DNA from: Janthinobacterium agaricidamnosum
Lineage (GTDB): Bacteria > Pseudomonadota > Gammaproteobacteria > Burkholderiales > Burkholderiaceae_D
Direction: 5' to 3'
Assembly: GCF_003667705.1 (NCBI RefSeq)
Contig: NZ_CP033019.1
Coordinates: forward strand, 2,294,001-2,358,000
DNA: 64,000 nucleotides
Shown here: positions 21,648 through 33,000 of the stretch, piece after piece
Layout of the letters: every line of letters begins with the position of its first letter
Numbering within the stretch: the stretch's first letter is position 1
The notes under the pieces: generated by a model
The model's input: only the letters and a program-made list of their open reading frames with translations
Databases searched by the model: none
Told to the model about the DNA's origin: nothing
Made by a program: the position numbers and the translations under genes

Positions 21648-23420
21648 ATGCACCTGCGCTTGACGCCATGGTGCGGTGTATTTTTGTTCAGCGGCACCTT
21701 GTGTGCCGCCGTGTCCGCGCAGACCCGTCCCGAAATCGCGCCGCCCCTTCCCACCCCGCCTGGCAGCAGCCAGCGCGACGATGCCAGCCAAGAATTGATC
21801 CGCCAGCAAGAACGTGAGCGCCTCCTGCGCCAGCAGCAGGAGCGCAATCCCGACGTGCGCCTGCTCGAGGCGCCCGCGGCCGCTTCCGCCAACCGCGTGC
21901 CCACAGGCGAATCGCCGTGCTTTACCATCGATCATCTGCAATTGCGGGGCGAGGACGCCGCCCGGTTCCAGTGGGCGCTGGCCGCAGCCGGGCACGACGA
22001 CCTGGGGGCACCGGACTCGCCGCTGGGCCGCTGCCTGGGCACGCAGGCCATCAATGTGCTGATGGGGCGCATGCAGAACGCCATCATCGCGCGCGGCTTT
22101 GTCACTACGCGCGTGCTGGCCGAGCCGCAGGATTTAAGCAAGGGCACCTTAACCTTGACCTTGATACCGGGCCGCATCCGCCAGATTGGTTTTGCGCCCG
22201 GCACCAACCCCCGCGCCACCTGGTGGAATGCCGTGCCGGCGCGGCCCGGCGACTTGCTCAATGTGCGCGATACGGAACAGGCGCTGGAAAACTTCAAGCG
22301 CGTGCCGACGGCCGAAGCCGATATCCAGATCATGCCGGCCGAGGGCGGCAATGCGAAGCCGGGCGAGAGCGACCTGCAGATCCAGTGGAAGCAGGGTTTG
22401 CCGTTCCGCCTGGCGCTGGGCCTCGACGACGGCGGTTCGCGCTCGACGGGCAAACTGCAGGGCAGCGTGACTCTGTCGTATGACCACTGGCTGACCCTGA
22501 ACGATCTGTTTTATTTGAGCCTGAACCAGAACGTCGACGGCAACCGCAATGGTCCGCGCGGCACAGGCGGCATGGTGGCCCACTATTCGATTCCCTACGC
22601 CTACTGGCTGCTGGCCTTCACGGCCAGCGACAGCCGCTATCACCAGTCCGTGGCCGGCATCAGCCAGGATTACAACTACAGCGGCGCCAGCCAAAACAAG
22701 GAAGTGAAACTGTCGCGCCTGGTGTACCGCGACGCGTCGCGCAAGACGACGCTGTCCCTGCGCGGCTGGCAGCGCGCCGCGCAAAACTTCATCGACGACA
22801 CGGAAGTGGAAGTGCAGCGCCGCCGCATGGCCGGCTGGGAACTGGGCCTTGGCCACCGCGAATTCCTGGGGCAGGCCACCCTGGACCTCAACCTGCAATA
22901 CCGGCGCGGCACGGGCGCGATGCATGCGATGGCGGCGCCCGAGGAAGCGTTTGGCGAGGGTACGTCGCGTTTCAAACTGATCCTGGCCGACGCGGCCCTG
23001 TCGGCGCCGTTCAAGCTGGCCGGCCAGCCGCTGCGCTACGCGGGCAGCTGGCGCATGCAGCACAACCGCACGCCGCTGGTGCCGCAGGACCGCTTTGCCA
23101 TCGGCGGGCGCTACACGGTGCGCGGCTACGACGGCGAAAGCAGCCTGTCGGCCGAACGCGGCTGGCTGCTGCGCAACGAGCTCGGCGTGCCGCTGGGCAG
23201 CAGCGGCCAGGAAGCGTATGCGGGCCTGGACCACGGCGAAGTAGCGGGACCGTCCGCCGAATGGCTGATCGCGCGGCGCCTGACGGGCGGCTTTGTCGGC
23301 TTGCGCGGGCAGTGGCTGGGCGTGCAGTACGACGCCTTTGTCGGCTGGCCCGTGCGCAAACCTGAGCTGTTCCGTACGGCCAGCCATACGGCCGGCTTCA
23401 ATTTGAACGCGAGCTTTTAA
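21648..23420 (+). CDS. cdiB: CdiB/ShlB-type two-partner secretion transporter (TpsB)
   Basis: This is the Omp85-superfamily outer-membrane pore that exports the CdiA partner. The 590 residues have a signal peptide ending near AVSAQ, a Pro-rich/charged linker helix (about 45-66, Gln/Arg/Glu-rich, like FhaC helix H1), POTRA domains from about residue 91 (CFTIDHLQLRG) through VTTRVLAEPQDLSKGTLTLT, and a 16-strand barrel (from about 245). The secretion motif VRGYDGE (loop L6, near residue 491) and LRNELG follow, ending in the aromatic LNASF. Start: ATG 21648 behind AAGG. It lies 16 bp before cdiC, in the same operon. Confidence 0.93.
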   Translation: MHLRLTPWCGVFLFSGTLCAAVSAQTRPEIAPPLPTPPGSSQRDDASQELIRQQERERLLRQQQERNPDVRLLEAPAAASANRVPTGESPCFTIDHLQLRGEDAARFQWALAAAGHDDLGAPDSPLGRCLGTQAINVLMGRMQNAIIARGFVTTRVLAEPQDLSKGTLTLTLIPGRIRQIGFAPGTNPRATWWNAVPARPGDLLNVRDTEQALENFKRVPTAEADIQIMPAEGGNAKPGESDLQIQWKQGLPFRLALGLDDGGSRSTGKLQGSVTLSYDHWLTLNDLFYLSLNQNVDGNRNGPRGTGGMVAHYSIPYAYWLLAFTASDSRYHQSVAGISQDYNYSGASQNKEVKLSRLVYRDASRKTTLSLRGWQRAAQNFIDDTEVEVQRRRMAGWELGLGHREFLGQATLDLNLQYRRGTGAMHAMAAPEEAFGEGTSRFKLILADAALSAPFKLAGQPLRYAGSWRMQHNRTPLVPQDRFAIGGRYTVRGYDGESSLSAERGWLLRNELGVPLGSSGQEAYAGLDHGEVAGPSAEWLIARRLTGGFVGLRGQWLGVQYDAFVGWPVRKPELFRTASHTAGFNLNASF

Positions 23421-23436
23421 TCATATATCCGACACC

Positions 23437-23985
23437 ATGAGTACCTCTTCTTTGGACATTATCGCCCCCGCCTTGGGCTTGCCTGGGCACAGCGAGGCAG
23501 AACTGTTTGGCGCGCTGACATGGCTTTGCATGCATTCTAAGAATCATCGCGATCTGCCGCTAGCGTCTTTCAGCCAGACTTTGTTGAATCCGATCAAACA
23601 GCAGCAGTTCATGCTGGCGTTGACGTCGCTCGATGGCGTTCAGCAGCCGGTGGCTTACGTGGCCTGGGCAAATTTCGATGCCGATGCCGAAAGCCGCTAT
23701 CTGGCAGACGGTAACCATACCTTGATGCGCCCGGAAGACTGGAATAGCGGCGACCGCATGTGGATTACGGACTGGGTCGCTCCATTTGGCCACACGGCAT
23801 CGTTCGTACGCGAAGTTTCTACACGCCTTTCCGAATCCTGTTACCGGTTTTTGTATCACAAGGGAGACGAGACGGGTTTGCAAGTAAAAACATCCCGCGG
23901 TTGCGCGGTTTCCAAGGAGCAGGCGGCCAGCTGGTGGAGCGCCAGGCCCATGCATGCCAATTACGCCAAAACGACATCCATTTAA
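23437..23985 (+). CDS. cdiC: Toxin-activating lysine acyltransferase, HlyC family (CdiC)
   Basis: HlyC-type enzymes move a fatty acyl chain from ACP to lysines of a partner toxin in the cytoplasm before export. The 182-residue protein aligns well with E. coli HlyC as I recall its sequence: His37 in SKNHRDLP matches HlyC His23 in SSPLHRNWP; PVAYVAWAN matches PVAYCSWAN; EDWNSGDRMWITDWVAPFG matches the HlyC segment around catalytic Asp92, giving Asp112 here. It sits between cdiB and cdiA, so CdiA is the probable substrate. Acylated CDI systems (cdiBCAI order) are known in some Enterobacteriaceae; which lysine is modified here is not visible. Confidence 0.9.
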   Translation: MSTSSLDIIAPALGLPGHSEAELFGALTWLCMHSKNHRDLPLASFSQTLLNPIKQQQFMLALTSLDGVQQPVAYVAWANFDADAESRYLADGNHTLMRPEDWNSGDRMWITDWVAPFGHTASFVREVSTRLSESCYRFLYHKGDETGLQVKTSRGCAVSKEQAASWWSARPMHANYAKTTSI

Positions 23986-23993
23986 ATATTTAT

Positions 23994-24025
23994 AACACCT
24001 AGCGCAGCAAGTTTTGTTAGGTGTT
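23994..24025 (+). promoter_or_regulatory. Stem-loop in the cdiC-cdiA gap
   Basis: AACACCTA (23994-24001) and TAGGTGTT (24018-24025) pair perfectly over a 16-nt loop, ending 17 bp before the cdiA ATG and just upstream of its ribosome site (GAGAAG, 24032-24037). It lacks a T-run, so an mRNA-stability or translation element is more likely than a terminator. Confidence 0.4.
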
Positions 24026-24042
24026 CTCAACGAGAAGAATCC

Positions 24043-27000
24043 ATGAATAAGCACCTGTACCGCATCATATTCAATCAACGCCGTGGCCAATTGATGGTGG
24101 TGGGCGAGAATGCCACGTCGCAAGGTAAAGCTCCTGGCGGCGAAAGTGTCATGAACGACGGTGCAGGGGGAGGTGGCGCGGAATTGACGCTGGCAACGTT
24201 GCGGCCGGCCTGCCTCGCGGTATTCAGTGCCTTGGGCATGCTGCTTTTTGTGACCGGTGCTGCGCATGGTCAGGTCGTGGCGGATCGCAATGCCCCGGGA
24301 GGCCAGCGTCCAACCGTGTTGCAGACAGCAAATGGCATACCGCAAGTGAATATCCAGACGCCGAGCGGGGCAGGCGTGTCGCGCAATACGTATAGCCAGT
24401 TTGACGTGCAGAGCAATGGCGTCATCCTGAATAACAGCCGTGGCAATACGCAAACCCAGACCGGTGGCTGGGTACAAGGCAATCCGTGGCTGGCCGGCGG
24501 CAGCGCGCGCGTCATCCTGAACGAAGTCAATTCCGCCAATCCCAGCCAGTTGCGCGGCTATGTCGAAGTGGCGGGACAACGCGCAGAGGTCATCATCGCC
24601 AATCCTTCCGGGGTAGCTGTGGATGGCGGCGGCTTTATCAACGCCAGCCGCGTGACGTTGACGACAGGTTCTCCCATTGTCAATGGCGGCAATCTCGACG
24701 GCTATGTGGTGCAGCGGGGCATGGTCACCGTCAGCGGCAGGGGACTGGATACGTCACAAAGCGATTACACGTCCATTCTGGCTCGGGCTGTGCAAGTGAA
24801 TGCTGGCATATGGGCCAACGATCTGCGGGTCGTCACGGGCGCGAACCGGATGGATGCAAATCATGCGGTCGAGGCTGCCGCATCTGGCGATGGCGCGAAG
24901 CCTGCGTTTGCACTGGATGTCGCCCAGTTGGGCGGCATGTATGCCGGAAAAATTACACTGATAGGCACCGAGGCTGGTATCGGTACGCGTAACGCCGGAA
25001 CCGTGGCCGCATCGGTGGGTAATGTGGTGCTGCATTCGGATGGTTGGATCAGCAACAGTGGCTATATTCAGTCTGGTGCTGAAGGTGGCCAGGTACAGGC
25101 CAGCGCAGCGGGGAATTTGCAAAATGCGGGCACGATTTATGCCGCAGGCGATACTGGTATTTCAAGCGGTGGTGATATCAGCAACAACGGCGTGATCGCT
25201 GCTGCTGGCAATACTGCGCTGCATGGAGGCGGCCGCGTTGATTCAGCCGCCGGTGCGGTGCTGGCTGCTGGCCTGAATGCTGACAATATGCTTCGTCCAA
25301 CGGGCGATTTGACCGTCGAGGCAAATGCAGGTGCAGGTATCCATGGCATCGGCGCCGCGGGCAATACGGTGCGGATTGCGGCAACCGCAGTCGATCTCGC
25401 CGGGGCTAATCTGTCCGCCAGACAGCTTTCTGCCGTGGCAAGCCAGGGAGACCTGGATGCCCGGCACGCCGGGCTGGCCGCGCGCGACACGCTGGCGCTG
25501 CAGACCACGCGTTTACTGCGTACCGATGGTGCGCAGGCAACGGGCGGAGAGGTGAGTATTGCTGCGCATGACATATCGAATGTGGGGGGCCAGATTTTGC
25601 AACTTGGCGAAGGCGACCTTGCGCTTCGTCTGCCTGGTCAACTCGATAATAGTGCTGGACGGATTGCCACCAATAGCCACAACCTGACCGTGGATGTGGC
25701 GGCGCTGGTCAATACAGGCGGCAAGATCGAACATGCGGGCACGGGTGCCCTTGCTATTCATGCCGCCTCGCTGGCAAATCAGCGTGGACAGATAACCGGC
25801 AATGGCGACCTTGCGCTCGCGGCTGACGCAGTGGACCACCGCGAGGCGACGACGCTGGCCAGGCATCTGACTGTGCAAGCAGGTACGCTGGATAACCGCG
25901 GTGGCAGCCTCATTCAAACGGGAACCGAGCAAACAACGGTGGATGTTGCGCGGGGGCTGGAGAATAGCGGCGGCAGGCTGGAAACCAACGGCAGTCTTGG
26001 CCTGTCGGCAGCCAGTGTGCTGAGCGAGCATGGCCGCATTGCCGCAGCGCAGGCCGTCAACATGAACGTTGCCGGGGGCCTGAACAACACGGGCGGTGTG
26101 TTGGCTGCTGGACTTTCCCTGACCTTGAATGCTGGCGACGTGAACAATACGCGCGGCCAGATCCAGGCGGTATCCGGTGCGGCCAGCCTGGCCATCGGCG
26201 ATTTGCGGAATACGGCCGGCAGCGTGTTTGCGGCGGGTGACCTGGCGATTGCGGCCGGCAAGGTCGACAACAGCGGCAGCCTGTACGCAGGCGCGCATCA
26301 AACGCTCAAGGCGACGGGTGCCATTGTGAATACGGGCGTGATCGCGGCGCAGGGCAATGCGACGCTCCAGGCGGCCAGCCTGGACAGTTCGGCATCGAGC
26401 CTGCTGGGCGCGGGCGTGAAGGCCGATGGCGGCTTGCTGGCGGCGGGCGACTTGCGCGTGACGACGGCACAGGCGCTGCTGGCCAAGGGACAAAACCTGG
26501 CGGCGGGCCAGCTGGCCCTGAGCGGCGCGGCGCTGGACCTGACGGGCAGCCAGACGGGCGCGGCGAACATCGCATTGACGGCGACACAGGGCGATGTGCT
26601 GACGCGCCAGGCACTGCTGACGACGCCGGGCACCCTGGCGGTGACGGCGGGAGCACATGCGGGCCAGACCCTGGTCAATGAACAGGGGCAACTGAGCGCG
26701 GGGCAGCTGGACTTGCAACTGAGTAACCTGGACAACCGCCGCGGCACCGTGGTGCAGACGGGCGCCGGCGATACGCGCATCGTGTTGAGCACGCCGGCCG
26801 GCGTACTGGACAACACCAGCGGCCGCATCGCCATCAACAGCGCGAATGCGACCCTGGATGCGGGCAAGCTGATGAATACGGATGGCAAGCTCGAACATGC
26901 GGGCAACGGCACGCTGGCGCTCCACGCGGCAACGCTCGATGGCGAGCGCGGCAGCATCCTCGGCAATGGCCTGGTGCGCATCGACGCGGGCATCATGCGG

Positions 27001-30000
27001 CATGACCAGGCCAGCACGGTGGGGCAGCAAGTGACGCTGCAGGCCGATAGCCTGAGCAACCGTGGCGGCCATGTGCTGCAGACGGGCAATGCGGCGATGA
27101 CGGTAGCCACGACGGGACAGCTCGACAACAGCGGCGGCGAGATCGGTGGTAACGGCGGCGTGCAGGTGCGGGCCGGCGTGCTGGACAACAGCAAGGGCCG
27201 CATCACGTCCGCGGCTGTGGCATCTGTCGCCAGCAAGGGCGCTGTGAATAACACCGATGGCGTGCTGGCGGCGACCACCGACCTGCAGGTCGGCGGTGCC
27301 GCGCTGGACAATACGCGTGGTGTCGTGCAAACGGGCACCGGTGCCTTGGCGCTGGATGTGGCCAGCCTGCTGAACCAGCAGGGCACGCTGAGCGCGGGCA
27401 CGGACCTGGCGGCCAGGGTCGGCGGGGATCTGAACAACTCCGGCTTGCTGTATGCGGGCCGCGACCAGCTCCTGGTCGTCGGCGGCACGCTCGGCAACAG
27501 CGGCTCGCTGGCGGCGGGGCGCGATGTCAGTGTGCAAGCAGGCAGCATCGACAGCAGCGGTTTGCTGGGCGCGGGCATGCGGGCCGATGGCACGCTGGGC
27601 CAGGCAGGCAGCCTGGTCGTGACGGCTACGCAGGCTTTGCGGGCGACAGGCCAGAACTTGGCAGGGGGCGACGCAGTGCTGGACGGCGCCGCGCTGGACC
27701 TGACGGGCAGCCAGAGCAGTGCTGCGAATATTGCGCTGACGGCGCGCGCAGGCGACGTCCTCACCAGCCAGGCGCAGGTGAGCACGGCAGGCTTGCTGGC
27801 GATCACGGCCAATGGCAACAATGGACAGGTACTGGTGAATGCGGGCGGCCAGCTGAGTGCGGGACAACTGGCGCTGGCGGCGGCCAATGTGCGCAATGTG
27901 AAGGGAACGATCGTGCAGTCGGGCGCGGGCAGTACCGTCATCGACACGGGCGTGCTGGACAATACGGGTGGGCGCATCGCCGTCAACAGCGGCAACTTGA
28001 GTCTGGGCGCAGGCGCGCTGACGAATATCGATGGCAAGATCGAACATGCGGGCACGGGCACGCTGGCGATTCGCGCCACGAACCTGTATGGACAGCGGGG
28101 CCAGATCTCAGGCAACGGTGCATTGGTCGTGACGGCCGATAGCTTCGACCACCGCGACGGCGCATTGCTGGCCAGGCAGGTGACGCTGCATACCGGCACC
28201 CTGGATAATCGCCAGGGCAGCGTCACGCAGACGGGAACTGGCAGTGGCAGCGTGGCGGCCACCGGTCATCTGGACAACCGTGGCGGCAAGATTGAAGGCA
28301 ATGGCGACATGGCGCTGAGCGCCGACATGCTGTTGAATCAGAACGGGCGCCTGGCGTTCGCCGGCGCGGCCGAGATCGTTACTGGCTCGCTGGACAATAC
28401 CGATGGAGGCGTGCTGGCAGGCGGCCTGAATATACGTGGCGGCGACGTGAACAATACGCGCGGCCAGATCCAGGCGGTATCCGGTGCGGCCAGCCTGGCC
28501 ATCGGCGATTTGCGGAATACGGCCGGCAGCGTGTTTGCAGCGGGCGACCTGGCGATTGCGGCCGGCAAGGTCGACAACAGCGGCAGCCTGTACGCAGGCG
28601 CGCATCAAACGCTCAAGGCGACGGGCGCCATTGTGAACACGGGCGTGATCGCGGCGCAGGGCAATGCGACGATCCAGGCGGCCAGCCTGGACAGTTCGGC
28701 ATCGAGCCTGCTGGGTGCGGGCGTGAAGGCCGATGGCGGCTTGCTGGCGACGGGCGACTTGCGCGTGACGACGGCACAGGCGCTGCTGGCCAAGGGACAA
28801 AACCTGGCGGCGGGCCAGCTGGCCCTGAGCGGCGCGGCGCTGGACCTGACGGGCAGCCAGACGGGCGCGGCGAACATCGCATTGACGGCGACACAGGGCG
28901 ATGTGCTGACGCGCCAGGCACTGCTGACGACGCCGGGCACCCTGGCGGTGACGGCGGGAGCACATGCGGGCCAGACCCTGGTCAATGAACAGGGGCAACT
29001 GAGCGCGGGGCAGCTGGACTTGCAACTGAGTAACCTGGACAACCGCCGCGGCACCGTGGTGCAGACGGGCGCCGGCGATACGCGCATCGTGTTGAGCACG
29101 CCGGCCGGCGTACTGGACAACACCAGCGGCCGCATCGCCGTCAACAGCGCGAATGCGACCCTGGATGCGGGCAAGCTGATGAATACGGATGGCAAGCTCG
29201 AACATGCGGGCAACGGCACGCTGGCTCTCCACGCGGCAACGCTCGATGGCGAGCGCGGCAGCATCCTCGGCAATGGCCTGGTGCGCATCGACGCGGGCAT
29301 CATGCGGCATGACCAGGCCAGCACGGTGGGGCAGCAAGTGACGCTGCAGGCCGATAGCCTGAGCAACCGTGGCGGCCATGTGCTGCAGACGGGCGATGCG
29401 GCGATGACGGTAGCCACGACGGGACAGCTCGACAACAGCGGCGGCGAGATCGGCGGCAACGGCGGCGTGCAGGTGCGGGCAGGCGTACTCGACAACAGCA
29501 AGGGCCGCATCACGTCCGCGGCTGCGGCATCTGTCGCCAGCAAGGGCGCTGTGAATAACACCGATGGCGTGCTGGCGGCGACCACCGACCTGCAGGTCGG
29601 TGGTACCGCGCTGGACAATACGCGTGGTGTCGTGCAAACGGGCACCGGTGCCTTGGCGCTGGATGTGGCCAGCCTGCTGAACCAGCAGGGCACGCTGAGC
29701 GCGGGCACGGACCTGGCGGCCAGGGTCAGTGGCGATCTGAACAACTCCGGCTTGCTGTATGCGGGCCGCGACCAGCAGCTGACCGTGGGCGGTCTGCTGA
29801 ACAACACGGCTTCCATCGCCGCCGCCAATCACACAACGATCTCCGCTGGCAGCGTCACCAGCAGCGGCTTGCTGGGTGCCGGCATGAAAGCGGATGGCAG
29901 CCTGGGTACGGCAGGCAATCTGACCGTCAACGCGGATGGCGTGCTGCAAGCGAGCGGGCAGAACCTGGCGGCGGGCAGCGCCGTGCTAATGGGTTCCAGC

Positions 30001-33000
30001 GTAGATCTGTCGGCCAGCCAAACGGGCGCTGGCAATATCGCCATCACCGCGCGCAGCGGCGACGTACTGACAAACAAGGCAGTCATTTCCGCCAGCAACG
30101 TGCTGGCCATCACCGCCAATGCCAATAATGCCCAGGCGTTGGTGAACAGCCAGGGTCAGCTGGTGGCGGGCCAATTGCAGTTGAATGTGGCGAATCTGGA
30201 CAATGCCAGCGGCGACATCGTGCAGACGGGCACAGGCGATACCGTGATTACCACCGTTAAGCTGGACAACACGGCCGGCCGCATCGCCGTCAACAGTAAT
30301 AACCTGGCCCTGAACGCGACGGTGTTGACGAACCTTAACGGCAAGCTGGAGCATGCAGGTGCGGGCATACTGTCCATCAACGCGGGCCAGTTCAACAACC
30401 AGTTCGGCAAGATCACGGGCAATGGCAAGCTCGACATCACGGCAGTCGCCTTCGATCACCGCAATGCGACGACGGTGGCGAATCAGATGACCGTCAACGC
30501 CGGCAGTCTGGATAATCGCGCCGGCAGTCTGGCGCAGACGGGCGCGGGCATGCTGACGGTGACTGCCACCGGGCAGCTGGACAATACGGGCGGCAAGATC
30601 GAGAGCAATGGCGATGCATTGGTGAAAGCTGGCGCCTTGCTGAACAATACGGGCCGCGTCGTGGCGGCGCAAGATGTCGAATTGAAAGCGGGAAGCCTGG
30701 ACAATACGGAAGGCACGGTGGCGGCCGGGCGTCACTTGGTCTTGAACGGTGGTGACATCGACAATACCAAGGGGCAATTGCAAGCCGTTGCCGGTAACGC
30801 GACCTTGAATTTCGGCAAGTTCCACAACACTGCTGGCAGCGTGTTTGCAGGCGCCAACTTGAACGCCACGCTTTCCAGCTTGAATAACACGGGCAGCATG
30901 TATGCTGCCGGGAATCAATCCATTACCGTCAGCGGCGGCGTCGCCAATACGGGTGTGATTGCGGCGCAAGGCAATACCAGTCTTACGGCCAATAGCCTCG
31001 ATAGCAGTGCAAGCAGCTTGATCGGTGCAGGCATGCAGGCCGATGGCAAGCTGGGCGCGGTTGGTGACTTGAAGATCAATACCGCGCACACGCTGGCCGC
31101 ACATGGCCAGAACCTGGCGGCCGGCGTGGCGAACCTGTCGGGTGCCAATGTGGATATCACGGGCAGCCAGACCGGTGCAACGCAGATTAGCCTGGCCGCG
31201 ACGAGCGGCGATGTGTTGGCCGCCAAGGCCGTGGTGAGCACGCCGGGCACGCTGACGGTCCGCGCGCACGATACCTTGCGCAATACGGAAGGGCAACTCA
31301 GTGCCGGCCAGCTTGACCTGCACGTGGGTCACCTGGATAACACCAAGGGCACCGTGATCCAGACGGGCACGGGCGACACCGTCATCCAGACGGGCAAACT
31401 GGACAATAGCGTGGGACGCATCGCCGTCAATAGTAATAATTTGATCTTGGGCACGGCCAGCTTGACGAATGCGGGCGGCACGATCGAGCATGCGGGTGCA
31501 GGTAGCCTGGCCATCACGGCGGCCACCTTGCAGGGCGCAGGCGGCAGCATCATCGGCAATGGCGCCGTCGATCTCAAGGCCGGTCTGTTTGACCATGCCA
31601 ACGCCACCACCACGGGGCGGTCCCTGAGCGTGCAGGCTGACAGCTTGAGCAACCGGGGTGGCCATTTGCTGCAGACGGGCGCGGGCGGTATGACGGTGGC
31701 CGTCACTGGCCAGCTCGATAATACGAATGGGGAGATGGCCGGCAACGGCGTGTTGTCGCTGCAGACCGGCAGCCTGGACAATACCAAGGGCAAAATCACC
31801 TCGGCAACGTCCGCCGACATCGTCAGCACTGGCGCACTCGTCAATACCGACGGCGTGATCGCGGCGGCGACCGATCTGCACCTGGGCGGCGCCATCGACA
31901 ATACGCGCGGCCTGCTGCAGGCAGGCACGGGCGCCTTGAGCCTGGATGCGGCCAGCGTGCGCAACGTACAAGGCACACTCGGCGCGGGCACGGATATCAC
32001 GGCCAAGGTCAGCGGCGACGTCCTCAACGCTGGCGTGCTGTATGCGGGCCGCAACCAGACCCTGGAGATCGGTGGTTTGCTCAGCAATACCGGTTCGCTG
32101 GCGGCCCTGGGCAATACGGCGATCACGGCGGGCAGCCTGGGCGGCAATGGATTGCTGGCGGCAGGCATGCGCGCCGATGGCAGCTTTGCCTCGGCTGGCG
32201 ATTTGACGGTGAAAACGGCCGGCGCCTTGCAAGCTGGCGGCCAGAACATGGCGGCGGGCCAGTTGCAATTGACGGGCGGGTCGGTCGACGTGGGCGGCAG
32301 CCAGACCAGCGCAGCCAATGTCGGCTTGACGGCCTTTGCGGGCAATGTGACGACCAGCAAGGCCATCGTATCGACGAATGGCTTGCTGGCCATCACGGCG
32401 AATGCCGCCAATGGGCAGGCATTGGTGAACCAAAGCGGCAGCCTGAGCGCCGGGCAGCTGGCCTTGCGCGTTGCCAATCTGGACAATACCAAGGGTACCT
32501 TGATACAGACGGGCACGGGCGACACGGTCATCGAGACGGGCAAGCTGGATAACACCGGCGGGCGCATCGCCGTCAACAGCTCCAATCTGCGCCTGCAGGC
32601 GGGCGACCTGACGAATATCGATGGCAAGATCGAACATGCGGGCAAGGGCTTGCTGGATATCCGCGCCACGAATCTTTACGGCCAGCGTGGCCAGCTCACG
32701 GGTAATGGCGCGCTGCAAGTGGCGGCCGATTACGTCGATCACCGCAATGCCAGCACGATTGCGCGCCAGCTGACGGTGACGAGCGGTGCCCTGGACAATC
32801 GTCAGGGCGAAATCATCCAGTTAGGAACCGACCTGGCGAGCATCGTTGCCACGCGTAGTCTGGACAACAGCGGCGGCAAGATCGAGGGCAATGGCGATGT
32901 GCAGGTCGAAACGGCGACCCTGCTCAACGACCATGGCCGTCTTGTTTCGGCACAGAATCTCGGTGTGAACGCCAGTACGGCTTTGAACAATACTGAGGGA

